Shown here piece by piece: positions 50,276-63,448 of a DNA stretch of 64,000 nucleotides. Source of the stretch: Progne subis subis (Eukaryota; Chordata; Aves; Passeriformes; Hirundinidae); assembly GCA_022316685.1 (NCBI GenBank), contig JAKJHU010000030.1, positions 15,270,018-15,334,017 of the forward strand, in the 5' to 3' direction. Position 1 is the stretch's first letter. Every line of letters begins with the position of its first letter. Both the position numbers and the translations under genes were made by a program. A model generated the notes under the pieces. That model did not search any database. It saw only the letters and a program-made list of their open reading frames with translations, and was not told the DNA's origin.

Positions 50276-53200
50276 TGAGGGGAGCAGATTGAATGGACAG
50301 ACCCATGACAGGACAATAGGATGTAAGAACAACTCAACCCTTCTTAAACAATTGAAATCCAGTTATAGGACTCAAATAAAGGGGAAAATCAGGCTACATT
50401 TCTACTGTGTATGAGCAATTCTGTATTTTTTATAGAAGTATTGCAAGGCTTTGGACTTTCTAAAATAGAAAAAAAAAAAAAAATCTTAATGTCATTCTCA
50501 TAAAAAAGGAACAGCTACATCATAGGACACTCTATGTGAGATCATCCTTACACAGCAGGAGTCCAGATCACAAAGTCGTTATCCAGTCCTATCACTGCTT
50601 GTACTTTTCTCAAGAATTTTAACTTAGTTACAGCCTCTTAAAAATAATGTATGAACTTAAGAATTTTGTACTACCAGGGAAAATATGAAATATTATTCCG
50701 TGGGTCATTCACATTGGGGCTCACATTTCTAAGTATCTCACAAGCATTGGAAGCTCCCACTAATGTCAGTTGTGTTACGGTTTTGGCACCACACAAGCTA
50801 TTGCTGCTTATTTGGCCTTTACTGGAGGCCAGTGACAGGCTTATACAAAGATCATAGAAAAGAATGAAATTAAAATCCCTAAGACTTCAAATGCAGACCC
50901 AGGTCCCATTTGCTGTTTCAGAGTCCTTTGTTTCTCAGATTTACACAGAAGGGAGAGGGAATGAAGCCATTCACTCAGGGAACAAACTGCCCTTCAAATC
51001 CTAAAGGATTCATCTGATGGCTCTGGTTGACACTATGTTTATTAGTTTCCTGGTGTAAAAAGATGTATGTTCTGTGGAAAAACAAAAAATTTGATTTAAA
51101 TCAGAGTTCCCACAGCTTGTTTGCGATTACAGATTTCTTGGAATTGTTTTAAAGCTTATCATTATTAGCCTGCTTTCTAAATAAGCAGGAATGAGGAACA
51201 AAAACATCAGTTGTTACCTCAGGCAGGTATATCCTTCAACAGGGCTACTCTAGTGCCAAAGTCCAACCTTAATTTAGCATCCTGCTGAATGGAGCTTGGT
51301 GCTGCTCCCAGTGAAGCAAGAGCAGCCCTCGCCCCAGGGAATGATGGCACAGCTGGCCTCGTGCTATGGAATTAGAAGCTTCTCTTTGAAAGAGTTCTTT
51401 GTTTCCATAAATAATGGGTAAAATTCTTAAAAGTGCAAATCTTCTTCTCAGAAGTGATAGGAAGCCCTTGAGCTCGAGTCTCCGAGGCAGCTGCAGCCGA
51501 GTTACCTGATCATAGCAATCCATAGGATTCAACATGCCCAAATACTTTTGGGACTCTGCGCCAAGAGCTTGAGTTTCACAAACAAGAAATGGAACAAAGA
51601 CTCCAAAGTGCTTGGTTTTTGGAGTACTTTGCTGTCCTAATATGGCCTTGTGAAACACATCAGCAGAACCAAAGAACAATTAAGAACTTTTCTTGTCTGG
51701 CTTTTGCTGCTTTTGAAAAGTTTACCCCGACCCCAAAGTTACTTGCCCACCTGTCTAAAAGCCCAACGATTCTTAAGAAAGATCTGCTGTCAGTTCCACC
51801 CTGAAGATGATCTGGGCATTACTGAGGTGTCTGGATGCCAGAAGGGCACAGGATGAAGTGAGGTTGCAGAGGGGCAGTCCTGCAGAACCGTGTGGGCTCA
51901 CCCCTCTCCATTACTGTGTGACCAGCACTAAATATCATTGCAGGCAGAAATAAGAGTATGTCAGATAGATGATGAAAAACAGTCTTCTAGGTTTTTTAAA
52001 TCTGTCTTGTAGATGCAAGTTGGTGTCCCAAAGGACTTTTATATTACCTGCAGGGGAATCACTCGGCGTCAGTGTCAGGAGATTTTGGTCATCACAGACT
52101 GTCCTCAGGTGATTTTCTGCAGCTCTCAATTGCTTGTAATGAATTATTGCCACCACAGTCTCAGGATGTCTGAAGCACACATGTCCTTTCTCTTCTTACT
52201 GCTGACATTCAGGATGTCAGTTTATTTTGTGTTTCTATACACCTGTTTTTCTCTCACCTGCAGACAAACTTTCAGGTAATAACCTTGTCTCCAATAGAAT
52301 ATTGCATTTTGTCCTTCAAAGAGTTCTTTTGATATGAAATCCCAGAACCAGGCCTTGACTGTAAAACCAGAAGTTCTTGAATTAGTTATAAATACAAATG
52401 GCAGGCAATAGTAAAAAAGATAAATTGGGAAACCCCCCTGGAGCTGTTATTTCATTCACTTGCACCTGCCCATGCTGCTTCCAGATGACAAGATTGTAAA
52501 ATTAAATACAAAAGTGAAATAAAAAAATGTCATTACATTGGACCATTTCTAGTAGATGCAAAGCTGACCTAGCCTTTGTGGTTTCTTTTGCTAAATCAGT
52601 GCTGTTATTTTTATTGCTGCTGTGTCCATGTCCAGCAGAAACTTACAGAGTCTGCATTCCATCCCTCCACAGTGACGTGTTGGAGACCGTTCTGTGGGAA
52701 TGTCTTATGTTAGCATTACTGCAAATGACATGATGTGCTAGTACAGATGTCAGGTGAGAATTTCACAGCTAAGATAAAAATCACTACAAAGCCTGGCCAG
52801 CATACCAGGAAACCTCTGTAGACTTATGCAATCCTGTTTGTTCCAGTTACATCAATCAAAGTTGCCCTGGCTCAGGAAAAATAAAGCAACTACAAACAAT
52901 TATTTTCAAATAACAAAACTCCCAAAAGGTAATTGAAGAAACTCTGAACTCTGTTTTATTCCCATGTAAAAAAACCAAACCAAAACAAAAAAAAAAACAT
53001 TCCATACATAGCAGGGATTTGTCAGAATTCCCCTTCCTCCATCATGCCTTCTTGTAGAATTTACTTTTAATAACTGTCAGCTTCCTGAACTACAAATCTC
53101 TCTCTTCTGTTTTGCTGTTATTCACTGGGGCAAAATAAAATGCTAAAGCAAGAAGAGGACTCAGGTGTCTTTATCCTGGGTCGAGGCAAAAGGAATTTGC

Positions 53201-56200
53201 ACTCCAGCATTATCAAGAGGCTAATGGGCTGTTTCCAGCCTTTGCCTGCTGCAGTGGAGGTCTCATAGAGGGACTTGCTAAAGGACACCAGCCAAAACTA
53301 CACCTACTCCCATGTGCTGCCACTGTGATGGTTGACCTTGGAGGGAATGTCATCATCGTCTAACTGCTGTAGGAAGTCCCAAACTTGCGGAGAGCAGAGG
53401 GGTTGGAGGCACCCTAAGCACAGCAGTTTCCCCCTGTGAAACCATCCCACTTCCCTCGAAATCTGAAACCTTATCATTACAATCAGGGAGTGAGTGCCAG
53501 GGAGAGGCTTCAGTGCCTTTCATCCTGCCAGCGCCTCCTAACTGGAAACTTGGAAATAACATAATCCAGCGCAGCTCCCTCTTAACTGCAGTGCTTTTCT
53601 GTTGTGGGCAGAAACCTGCCCTGTGCCCAAATTGAAATACCCTTATAGAAGAATATGACAGCCCTGAGCAGAGATGACTGGCCAAGTTTTACAAAGCATT
53701 GAGCACACTGCACAGGTAGACAGATCTTGAACAGAGATTCTACAGTTGGTTAAATCCCATTGATTTCCATGGCAATGCCATGTCAGTCACCTTTCAAAAA
53801 TCCTGCTAAGCACCACTGCCCCATACCCTGGCTCTTAGTTACTGAAGGACAGTGCCTAGTAAAACCAAGTTTCCTGTCAGTGGGTGAAGAGTGTTGAGGC
53901 AATTAATTTGCTGAGACAGTACAAGGAGAAATGAAGCTTAAGAAACTGAAGCAAAAGCAATTACACTTTGAACACACCATATAAAATTCTATATAAAACA
54001 TATGAAAATATATGTGAATATAGTTCAAATTATTACCGCTATTTTTGTTTGGTTTTTTGCTATGCTTTAAAGACCTTGTTATAAAATTCTTGTACAAACT
54101 CATTTAGCATCCAACAGAAATATTTCTCAGACCCAGTTCTCTCATTCTTCAACAAACACAGCATGTCAGCGCAGTAACAGCAATTCCTGCTGCAAGATGA
54201 TGAGAAGATATATCACTGGTACATACCTAGTGTTATATTGACTTGGAATATTGATCACAGCCCCACATCCCATCATGCTAGGACCTGCACGAAGAGTAGA
54301 AAGAACTACAACTTACTTACTAAGGATATCCTTGCTCATGGATTTGTTTGTCGGGAATGTGCAAAAAAGTTTTCTGCATATATTGCGGAGTGCTACAAAA
54401 CCAAAAGCCAGCACCCTGCCAAAGCAGACACCAGAAAACGTTATTCTCTGCATTTACATGTGGATAGTTAAGATACTCTTTGAGGAAGTGGAAACAACAG
54501 TCTCATGCCCTCTCAGGCTGTCATTAGGCTAAAGGGGAGAACCTTCCTCCTCTCTCTAGATTTCACTGCTTCCCAGGTTCATGAGACAGATTTGAATGTA
54601 TTTGGCTTCCTATCAATACCTCTGGGAACTGAACAGGGGCACTGACCTAGACTCCCAGGCAACCTAATGCCTCTATTTTCAACCATCAATTGATTTTAAG
54701 GTTTGCTTAAACTTCTTAGGCTGTATGATCAGCCTTAATAAAGAATCAAATTAAGTGTCTCAAGTCATGACTAAGTGAAATTTAAATCTCATGTATCTCT
54801 GTATATTCAATAGGAGCAGCTCAAATGTTAGCGGCTAAATGTTTGTAATCAATCTTTCACAAACATCAAGAAGAGAATTGGCAGAAAATGCGCAAACGAA
54901 AACGTAAAAAATACCCAAAAAAAAACCCCAACCCCCCAAATAACAACCTATAAACCAAGTGCATAAAAATGTAGTCTACTCATGAACAACTTACAAGAAG
55001 TAAAGTTGTTCTGTAAAATCTTTAGCAGGAGCCAAAGCTTGAATTATGCCAAACATGCCCTCAAATGCTTGATTTTTTTTTTTTTTTTTTTTTTTTTTTC
55101 CCCAGCTACAGTGAAGTCCTCCCTGCTCCTTTAATGCAAAGAGTCATGGAGGTGCTCTCTAAGTAGAAGAATTTTTCCTGTACCATCCGGAAAAATTAGA
55201 GACTGCAAGAGAAGCAGAGAATTCAAAGTTTTGGTTCATTTCCTCCCTGTCCATTTGCAAGCTGCTGGCCCAAAGTCACATACAGCAACCACTGAACTGA
55301 AGCCCCACGAGTTGCCCTCTCCTGAAAGCCAGGATGCAGAGGGCTTCTGCCTGCTGGAGAAGGTCCAGGAACTTCCTCCTCCCATGTCACCAGGAAGTCC
55401 CATGCAATCCTTTTTTCCTGTCCCCTTTGTGAAGCAGGAAAGGCCTGACTGAAACCAAATCCTCTACCTCTTGACTATAAAATAGGGATTGAGGCATCCA
55501 GCACACCCGAGTGGATGTATGTTTGACAGGAGAAGGCAGCTCGGAGACAGGGGAGGGGAGGACTGGAACAAAGGCCAGGTGAAGAGGCTGTCAGCAGCAA
55601 GATAGGACAGTCCCTATTGCAGTAGGGGTGTGAAGTTCAAATAGGGTGATGAACAGAGAGATGCAGGTTCTGGTCTCCTATACACACTGTGTGATGGCAC
55701 CAGGGAAGAGTGAGGCCTCTTGAGATACAGCACAGGGAGAAGAGCCAAATCAAATGAGAGCAAATGCATTGTAAAATTTTGCGCCTTGACAGGAGGAGGG
55801 TAACCTGGCAGCTGTGGTGGTTGATGGGGAGCAAAGTAGACTAGAGGTCTTTTTTCTATATATTGCTATAAAAGTATCAGCAGATCATGTCTCAGATGCC
55901 TCTTCGCAGGCATTATCATTTATAGACATTAAAAAAAAAAAAATACCCTCACGTTCCATCACATTATCTATTAGACTCTAAGGATGCACAGAGAGGGATC
56001 CATCATTTCCCTGCCTACACAAGGCTTGCCTGAGAGGAGAAGTATTAACTCAATCTGTCTAAATGATCCCTGAGTCTCCAAAGAATATTCCTCCCTCCAA
56101 TAAAAGTTAGGCAGTCAAATGGCAAACCCCTGAAATCCATTAATATAGAAGCAAGCTTTTCAGGGGGTGCCTTGGTTTTACAAAATTAGATATTAATATG

Positions 56201-59200
56201 AGAGAGAAACCTACCAAACTAAAACTGCCCAGACAACAGTAACATGGCTGTGTCCTTCTCTGCCTCACACCTGTGCTGCCCAGCAGCAGCAACCCCCTGC
56301 CACCAGGACAGCACAGCCACTTTTGTGACCCCTGAAGTCCGCACCTGCCAGCGCGCTGCATTCCGCTTCCAGCTCCCAAGCTAGTGAGGCCACAGGGGGC
56401 CTTTCCTACTTCATACCCCATGCAACAAGGCAACTGCTGGCTCATCGCTGTTTTCTCTATTTCCTGCATTTTCAGCAGTTTGCAAAGTTAAAACATACTC
56501 ATTTGCTTAACCAGGGCCATCACCTGGAACACGATCAAGATTACGAAATTTGCATTTTGAGTCTTTCTGAACAAAGTGCCTCTAGGTGAGATATAACTGC
56601 ACTCATTTCCCGCTCTGTGTCAGCAACAATTTTGTCTCACTTCATTTTTTGGTTTTGGGTTGTTTTTTTGTTGTTGTTGTTGTTTTTTGTTTTAATATAA
56701 AATGCGTTGAAGCAGAACCCAAATCTTTCCAAAGCTAACAAGGAAAGGATTTCTTCCTCTGATTGAAGCTGAGTTAGTAAGATTGTCATGAAGCACAGCG
56801 TGCTGAGACCTGTACGATGCCAGCAATGAACACGTATTGAGATGAGAGGAGTCATTGTAAAACTCTGGGCAAAGGGGTTGGGCCTATGTGTCTAGGACCC
56901 ACTGTTTCAACAGCAGGCAAACAGCAAGACCAGATTGTTTACAAGAGTGTGGAGGTCAATCTTGACAATATTTTGTTTTTTCTGTAGTTAGTGATGACAG
57001 AAAGGTGATTATGAAAAGCAGTTGAAGTATTTCTTCCCAGATTGGATGATTCATAATTACATGTTGAAGCTGCTGTCAGCCAAGGATTGAAGATGGTGAG
57101 AGGAGGAAGGAAGAAACAAAGAAGTAATACAGTGCACTTAGAGCAATCTCTCTGCAATCCTCAGCCACCCTTCTGTGCATTCCTTAACTTGCACACACAA
57201 ATGAGCACACAGTCCAACACACATGCAGGAACAGCAGTAAAACATTAAACAATGTACAAAAGTAATGTCTACATGGAAGGCAGAAGATTAAGTGCCAGCA
57301 ACAGTCTAGACACTGGGTCATGCACTTAAATCCCATTCATAATTTCTAATATTAAACTATCACTCAGACTACCCAAAAATGAATTAGCCTGAGTAAAACT
57401 CAGAAAAGTCTTTGTCAGAGCACTGGGAACAAGAAGGGCATGGTTAACATGTGCTACATCCCCACCTGCCTTAGTCAGGATAACTAGAACAAAGCCAGTG
57501 CAGCTGTGCCAGTTTACACCAGCTTAAGCTATGACCTGTTTAAACATTTTTGGATGGAGTCCAGCAATAGTGTCTAGACATTGTTATTCAGAAATAACTT
57601 GATCTTCATCTTTTGCTTTTGTACAGAAAGGAAGAGGAAATGTATGTCACAAAGCAACATTTCACGCAGAACAGCAGGGAAAGTCAGGATGGTAACCCAA
57701 TTAAAGGCAGATCAGAAATCTTTCAAAGCTGTTTATAAAGAAAGATACTATCTTCAACCTCCAGTGACTGAATGAAAAGAGATTGCATGGAGCAAGGAAT
57801 CAGGTGATCTGCCTTGCAAAATTTTCTTTGCTTCAGAGGACAAAATCCAAGAGCCAATTTCATCAGCCTTACTCCTTTGGTCACTGTTGAAATCTTCTGC
57901 TTTTATATTCCTCAGTTCCCAAGAAAAAAAGCCTTGCAAGGAAGGAAATGTTAGCAAGGAAAAATCTAAGGAGCTTGCAAGATCTACTGTGTTTAGAGGC
58001 TATGTCAAACAGCATTACTTTTTTTGTCCCTAGTTGCTTACTAGAAAGACCGTCAGAAGCAAATTACCTTCTTTAATTCTAATATTTTGTATCTTTCTGT
58101 TCTTCATTGCCTCTAGGTCTCCAGGTCAAAAAATGTTATTTTTAGATTACTTCTTTTTACATAACTTCCATGGAAGAATTCAGCATGCTCCTTCCTGAAC
58201 ATGAATATCTGCACTAAGAGCAGGCAGATGAGGGATAATTTGAAAGGAACTTCTGCGGAGTCTTTGTGCTACAGCTCCCTGAAGGCTCTGATTTTCTGTC
58301 TTTTCCTTTGCTTCTACATCAGCATCTTGTCTCCTCATATGCAGCTTTAAAGTATATTTTTAGACAGTTGAACAATTCAAACAGTTTGCCTGGAGGCAGC
58401 ATTTAAACTTAGACCTGTATTTTCAGAAAAAAAAAAAAAAAAAAGATTAAAAGTTAGAATGGCTATTTAGAAGTTTCAAAAAGGTTAATCTCCTGCTGAC
58501 ACTTTTACATGCCTTATTTTTCTAGCTGCCTATATTTCAGATAAAAAACCTGTGCATTGTAAAGAAACATATGTTTCATGAGAAAGAAAAAGAGGTCATA
58601 AATTCTGTCATAGAATGTAAGCTTTTATTTATTTACCTTTACTTCTCAGGTTAGATCAGTGAGACTGCTCTAGTACAACCCAGACAACAATTTGATGAGA
58701 TGCCAAAGTCTGTGTTCGAGGCCCTTGTACTGCATCTCACACATCATGCACACAAGGACTGGTTCAATTAATACTGTCTACGTTTGCTAGTTCTTTTTTA
58801 CCAAAACTATTTTTGTAGATTCGGGAGGGCAGCCAGTATTGTACTGCTGTGTTGTATGCTGTCTGTTCTCCTGTAGATGGCCAAAACCAGCATAAACCTC
58901 TTCTCAGCAGTCTTTGTGAGCTGAACAAAAGCACACTTGCAGCCCACACACTGATTTCATCCAACAGGACTTAGATTCTGCTTATAAGTGGGGAACCACA
59001 GCCTTAGGAGGTACATGGAGAGGAAAACCAACTGATATCAGCAGCTGTCAGAGTGTACACAGTACCCAGATACTCAGGACTAAAAATGCTAAGACAACCT
59101 CTCATCTCACAGGTCCCAGACCAGAGGATTCATTGGAACACTTCAATCAAGCCTAACACTCAGATGAGCTCTCCTTTAAGAAAGCTCCAGCTATCTTCTC

Positions 59201-59821
59201 CACAGCCTCCCTTCCAGTCCATGTTATCTCCTGGGAAATTGTCTCCAGCAAGGGTATGAAGATGCTACAGAGAGATGACGGATGGCGAACTCCAACAGAT
59301 TTTGCCAGAAAAAGAAGTGAGTGATTCCAAGGATGTCATTCCTTCCTTGCCAGTAAAACCTGTCTTAGATATCCAGCTGGACTCTGGATGATCTGATGAC
59401 ACCAGCCTTGGCACCTGAAGACTTGCTTGATCCCATGGGTGAGGTCTATGACCCCAGTAAGGCTGTGCTGACCCAAGGTGCAATGGAACAGGGGTTACAA
59501 AAGAACTGCTGAAAATCCACGTGTGGCTCCTGGGTGTCAGCCCAGCTACTGATGGCTTAGCCATATCTGCTTACCTTTGGGATTGCTGCTATCACCTGCC
59601 TGCCCGTCCTTCTCCATCACTGCTATTTCATTAGTATAAAACCAAACAAAACCAAACATTGCAGTCCTTGCTTTCTTCCAGCACCACTCTCAGTCTGACT
59701 CATCCACCAGTGACCTCTTCACTTTGTATTTGCTATTTCTGCTGGAACTGTGTGTCCCTATCATGCCTTCCATACAAATGACACTAGTAACCATGAAAAC
59801 ATCAGGATATTAAAAGACTGC
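50276..59821. other. Intergenic stretch, no gene recognised
   Basis: No coding exon supported. Frames such as 51269-51679 minus (136 codons), 53353-53685 minus and 56140-56469 minus have no recognised product. Simple repeats include A runs at 50469-50482 and 58427-58444, the T run at 55073-55099 and a TTG-rich tract at 56645-56693. Nothing else was recognised. Confidence 0.6.
55073..55099. repeat. poly(T) run of 27
   Basis: An uninterrupted T homopolymer followed by CCCC. It could be the A-tail of an unrecognised minus-strand retroposon to its right, but no such body was identified. Confidence 0.85.
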
Positions 59822-60496
59822 CACAATGTTGAGGGTTAAGTTTCCTGTAGAATTTTTCCCCACCCCCAAGTTGCTAGGAGACTAAATATCGATAGTTACA
59901 GAGTGCTTGACCTGGACAAAGGAAGCTGATCACTTAGTTTTGGGGGAGGGAAGAAGCTCCTGGAGAGCTGAGGGGTGGGCTCACGGCTCTCAGTCTTCCG
60001 GGGGAGCACGGATCGGGCTACTGCTGGCTGCCTGGAGTCCTACGGTTAACGGAGGAGTCTGGTCCTGGGAATTCTACCATCTGTTGGAGTGCTCAGGAAT
60101 TCAGAGTTTCTTTCGCTGTCCTGCTGGATTTTGGGTCAGCCTGGATCCAGCCGCTGCGGGTTCTCCGGCACTGCCCACTTCATCTGCCAGGGCACCCCCC
60201 TGCCTGCCGAGGACAGTCCACCGCTTCCAGCCATCAGCGCCGGAGTTTCCACCGTTTGCCCTCGGGGTTCCTTGGTTCTGTTTTACTGTTATTATAATTG
60301 CTGTTGTTTTTTGTCTGTCCTGTTATATTTAGCTAATAAAGGACTGTTATTCCTTTTCCCCATAGCTCTGACCGAAAAGTTTTTTTTTAATCTTCCAAAT
60401 TATAATAACACGGAGGGAAGGATTTGAATTCCTCATTTCCTAGAGAGGCCTGCCTCTCCTTAGCAGACACCTGTCTTTTCAAACCATGACACACAA
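59822..60496 (+). mobile_element. Solo LTR with 5-bp target-site duplication, plus strand
   Basis: The LTR runs from TGTTGAGGG at 59827 to CCATGACA at 60491 (665 bp), with TG...CA ends. The pentamer CACAA occurs immediately before it (59822-59826) and after it (60492-60496), a perfect target-site duplication. AATAAA at 60335-60340 is followed by GGACTGTTATTCC, fitting the U3/R end. No retroviral genes adjoin, so it is a solo LTR left by recombination. A 5-bp duplication fits ERVL-type elements better than 6-bp alpha/beta-retroviral ones, but this alone does not classify it. The 141-codon open frame at 59907-60332 lies inside the LTR and is not considered a gene. Confidence 0.92.
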
Positions 60497-63448
60497 CTAC
60501 AACCTTGCTATTGGGATACTTCCCTTTCGCACACTGTTAGCAGCATAGTTTTTCGTGGCAATTGCTTTGGACATATCCTATGATGTTGAATTAGAGGAGA
60601 CTGAGCAGAAGGAAGATCAGAACACCAGTGGCATTCCTTGACCTTGACAGTAAAGGAAAATAGTATTCAGGTGATTAGGAAGGTGGATGGAAGGGTTCCA
60701 ACAGTTGTGATTGGATGGACAATTTACTGCTTTTCAGCTCATCTGTGTTTTCTCTCTGGGGCAATAATGTTCTTATCTAAAGCACATGTAAAATACTCCA
60801 AATAAACTTAGTATTCGACTGACTCCAAAATGGAAATCCAAAATAACTGGATATCTTTGATATTTGCTTAACCAGGCTTCAGCTCTGCCTTAGTAAAATA
60901 AGGAATTATATTAATTTCCAAAATGGTATGAAAATGAATTCAAGATTGATCATAGTTCCAAGAACCAGAGAGGAAGCTGTGAGGAAATTAACATTTGTGA
61001 ATGGGGTTAAATTAAACCGAACACATTTGAACATGGTCTGAAGCTCCACAGTGAAACTGTTGAAGCTGATCATTCAGCACAGATCACCCCTCCTTAGCAC
61101 TAAGCAAAGAAAGCATCATATGGAACACATGGCACAGAGTGGTGCAATGAAAACCTGTATCATAACACACAGGTAATAAACTAAGGAACAAGGCAAATGT
61201 TAGTTTTAGTATCATAGTTTAATTTATCATCATAGTTACTGCATTGGTAACTTTTTTTTTTTTTTTTTCCCCTGAATACAGCTTTTTGGATGAAATATTG
61301 GTATTTGCTAGCAAAAAAGAAATTCAAACACAACAGCTGGATGTCATTTTTCCCCTCTAAGGAATGTCACATTTGGAATGGCCCAGTGGGCAAAGGCAAA
61401 TATATAATGGTTATTCAGAAAGCAATTAGATTTTGACCGCAGGGAAATGTTTTCTGAATAGAGTGAGCTTTAATATAATAAACCCAATAGTGATTTTTGT
61501 TCCTCTATTTCTTATATAAGAATCTTTTTTTCCCTTAAAGTTAAGATCTGGGTTAAGGATGAATGCATAATTATATTCTTCACACTGTTTTTCACTGTGA
61601 ACTCAAATATATCTTAATAGTTAAAATGACTGCACTTTAAGATAGATGTAAATTTAAAAAAAATGTTTTGAGATAAATTACTTAACACGTTACCTTCACT
61701 AAAGCACAGTTATACTAGTAAATTTTTTTTTGCCTTTTCATTTACAGAGACAGGGTATCACAGGAGTAGTCAGTGCTTTGGGCTGATACAAACAACAGAA
61801 ATAATAACCCAAGCCAAACTCAAGCCGAAATTAAATTAAATTTAGCCTCTGAGCAAATTCTAATGATTTATAAATCTCCCATTTTCTTGTGCTGTTTCTT
61901 TCATTTCTAAGAGAAGAGAAGCTTCTCTTAGAATTAGAGAAATTTGCCTGTCAAACAAACAGGCAAATCTCAGAGCAAAGGCAGGAGGGTTCAGGCAGGT
62001 TACGTAAGCCAGCACTGCTACCAGACCTCATTAAAGGCTAATCAGCAATGGAAAGCAATAAGGCTGCTACAAATCAGTATTTGATAATATAAGAAAAGTT
62101 AAGTCTTTACAATAACTAATCTTATACCACTGTAATGACAAACTGTAATTGTCTACATTACCCAAGTAACCAGCAGCAGGCAAGATTATGCAGTAGCACA
62201 GAACAGGCAAAACAAACACTGAAGGAGGGTGGAGGGAATGAAAAAATATTTTTCCTTTGTTTTTCTTAATGGCACTCTTGTACAAAGGGCAGGCTGACAA
62301 TTTGCCCCAACCTAAGTACAAGGCAGAAGAGAATCAGATTCCCTGAGTAGCTGCTGAGCAAAACATGCCCCTCTAAGAAGTGAAGCTTCATCAGGGTAGT
62401 TATGGTTATTTTCTGCATAAATTATTATTACCCTTTTTTTACTATTCCCAGTAACACTCAGAGGCTCCCCTAAAAGAGCACAATACTGCATCAGTTCAGA
62501 AAGAACTAACACCTAAAGACTCATTTTCCTATGGGAGGTTGACAGTTCTCTGTTGCAGCAGTTAGTACACAGACCTGCTTCTGCCAATGTTAATGTACCA
62601 GCTGTTGCTAGCCCTCAGAAAGAATCAATTTCAAGTGTTTCTAATTAGCCAGAGAGATTAGGTGCTGCAGTGTTAGATCAGCTTCTTGGTGTATTAAAGC
62701 CAGTTTTCTGTGTTTAGTAGTGATCAACAGCCGAGGTGTGAGTGAAAATGCCTGAGGTTAAATCATCTGCTTTTCTGACACCAGGTATAACATAAGGTGG
62801 ACAAATTGCTTTATGTCCTACTTAATTATTTTGATTTTTTTTTATGGTTGTGGTGAAGGTTTTGTCATTCAATACATTTCTATGTCTGAGCTAGAGATAG
62901 AATACTTGTAGTACAACTCAGTGTTGATGTCTGTGATGATTTAAAAGGGAAAAAAAAAAAAATATTTGATTTGGTAATCGTATCTACAATATTCATTCTC
63001 CAGGGATCAGTATCCAACTATTAAGTAGAAGAAGAGGCTTTTTTTTATTATTACTGACATGCAAACAGAGCATGAATTCTAATCATGAAAGCTTCATAAG
63101 AAAGATAAAACACCTGGTTGGATAGACACCAAAGTTAAAACACATGAATGATATCACAAGTCATCAAGTGATAAGATCTTGCTCTTATGAAGTGTTTTTA
63201 CCTGGTAGGTTCAGATTGTAAAGCTTACTTAAAGGGAAATCAATACTACAGGAAAACATATTGGGATGCCAGCAGAGTGAATGAGGAACAAATTCTGCCA
63301 GCCAAGACGACAGTGGGAGTAGAGGGAAGAAAGTCTCTATTCCATGATCAGGCTCATTTCTCTGCAGATTGCTATTGTGTTATTTTAAGATATGCAGTAT
63401 AAAAATGTGTGCGAAAAGACTAAGAGAAAAACAGTTTTTGTGAACCAT
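60497..63448. other. Intergenic stretch, no gene recognised
   Basis: A+T-rich sequence without supported exons. It holds a T17 run at 61252-61268, the paired hairpins at 61905-61968 and short frames of at most 84 codons without recognisable products. Confidence 0.6.
61905..61968. repeat. Two adjacent perfect inverted repeats (hairpins)
   Basis: Hairpin 1 has 12-bp arms, TTCTAAGAGAAG (61905-61916) and CTTCTCTTAGAA (61922-61933), around a 5-nt loop. Eight bases later hairpin 2 has 10-bp arms, ATTTGCCTGT (61942-61951) and ACAGGCAAAT (61959-61968), around a 7-nt loop. The stems are too short for a standard microRNA precursor. They may be protein-binding palindromes or cruciform-prone DNA. Confidence 0.75.

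Noticed and set aside
59907..60332. 141-codon plus-strand frame
   Set aside because: It lies inside a solo LTR and has no retroviral protein motif, so it was treated as LTR sequence.
61905..61968. Twin hairpins as a microRNA precursor
   Set aside because: Stems of 12 and 10 bp are far shorter than the roughly 30-bp stem of a microRNA hairpin, and the two do not pair with each other.
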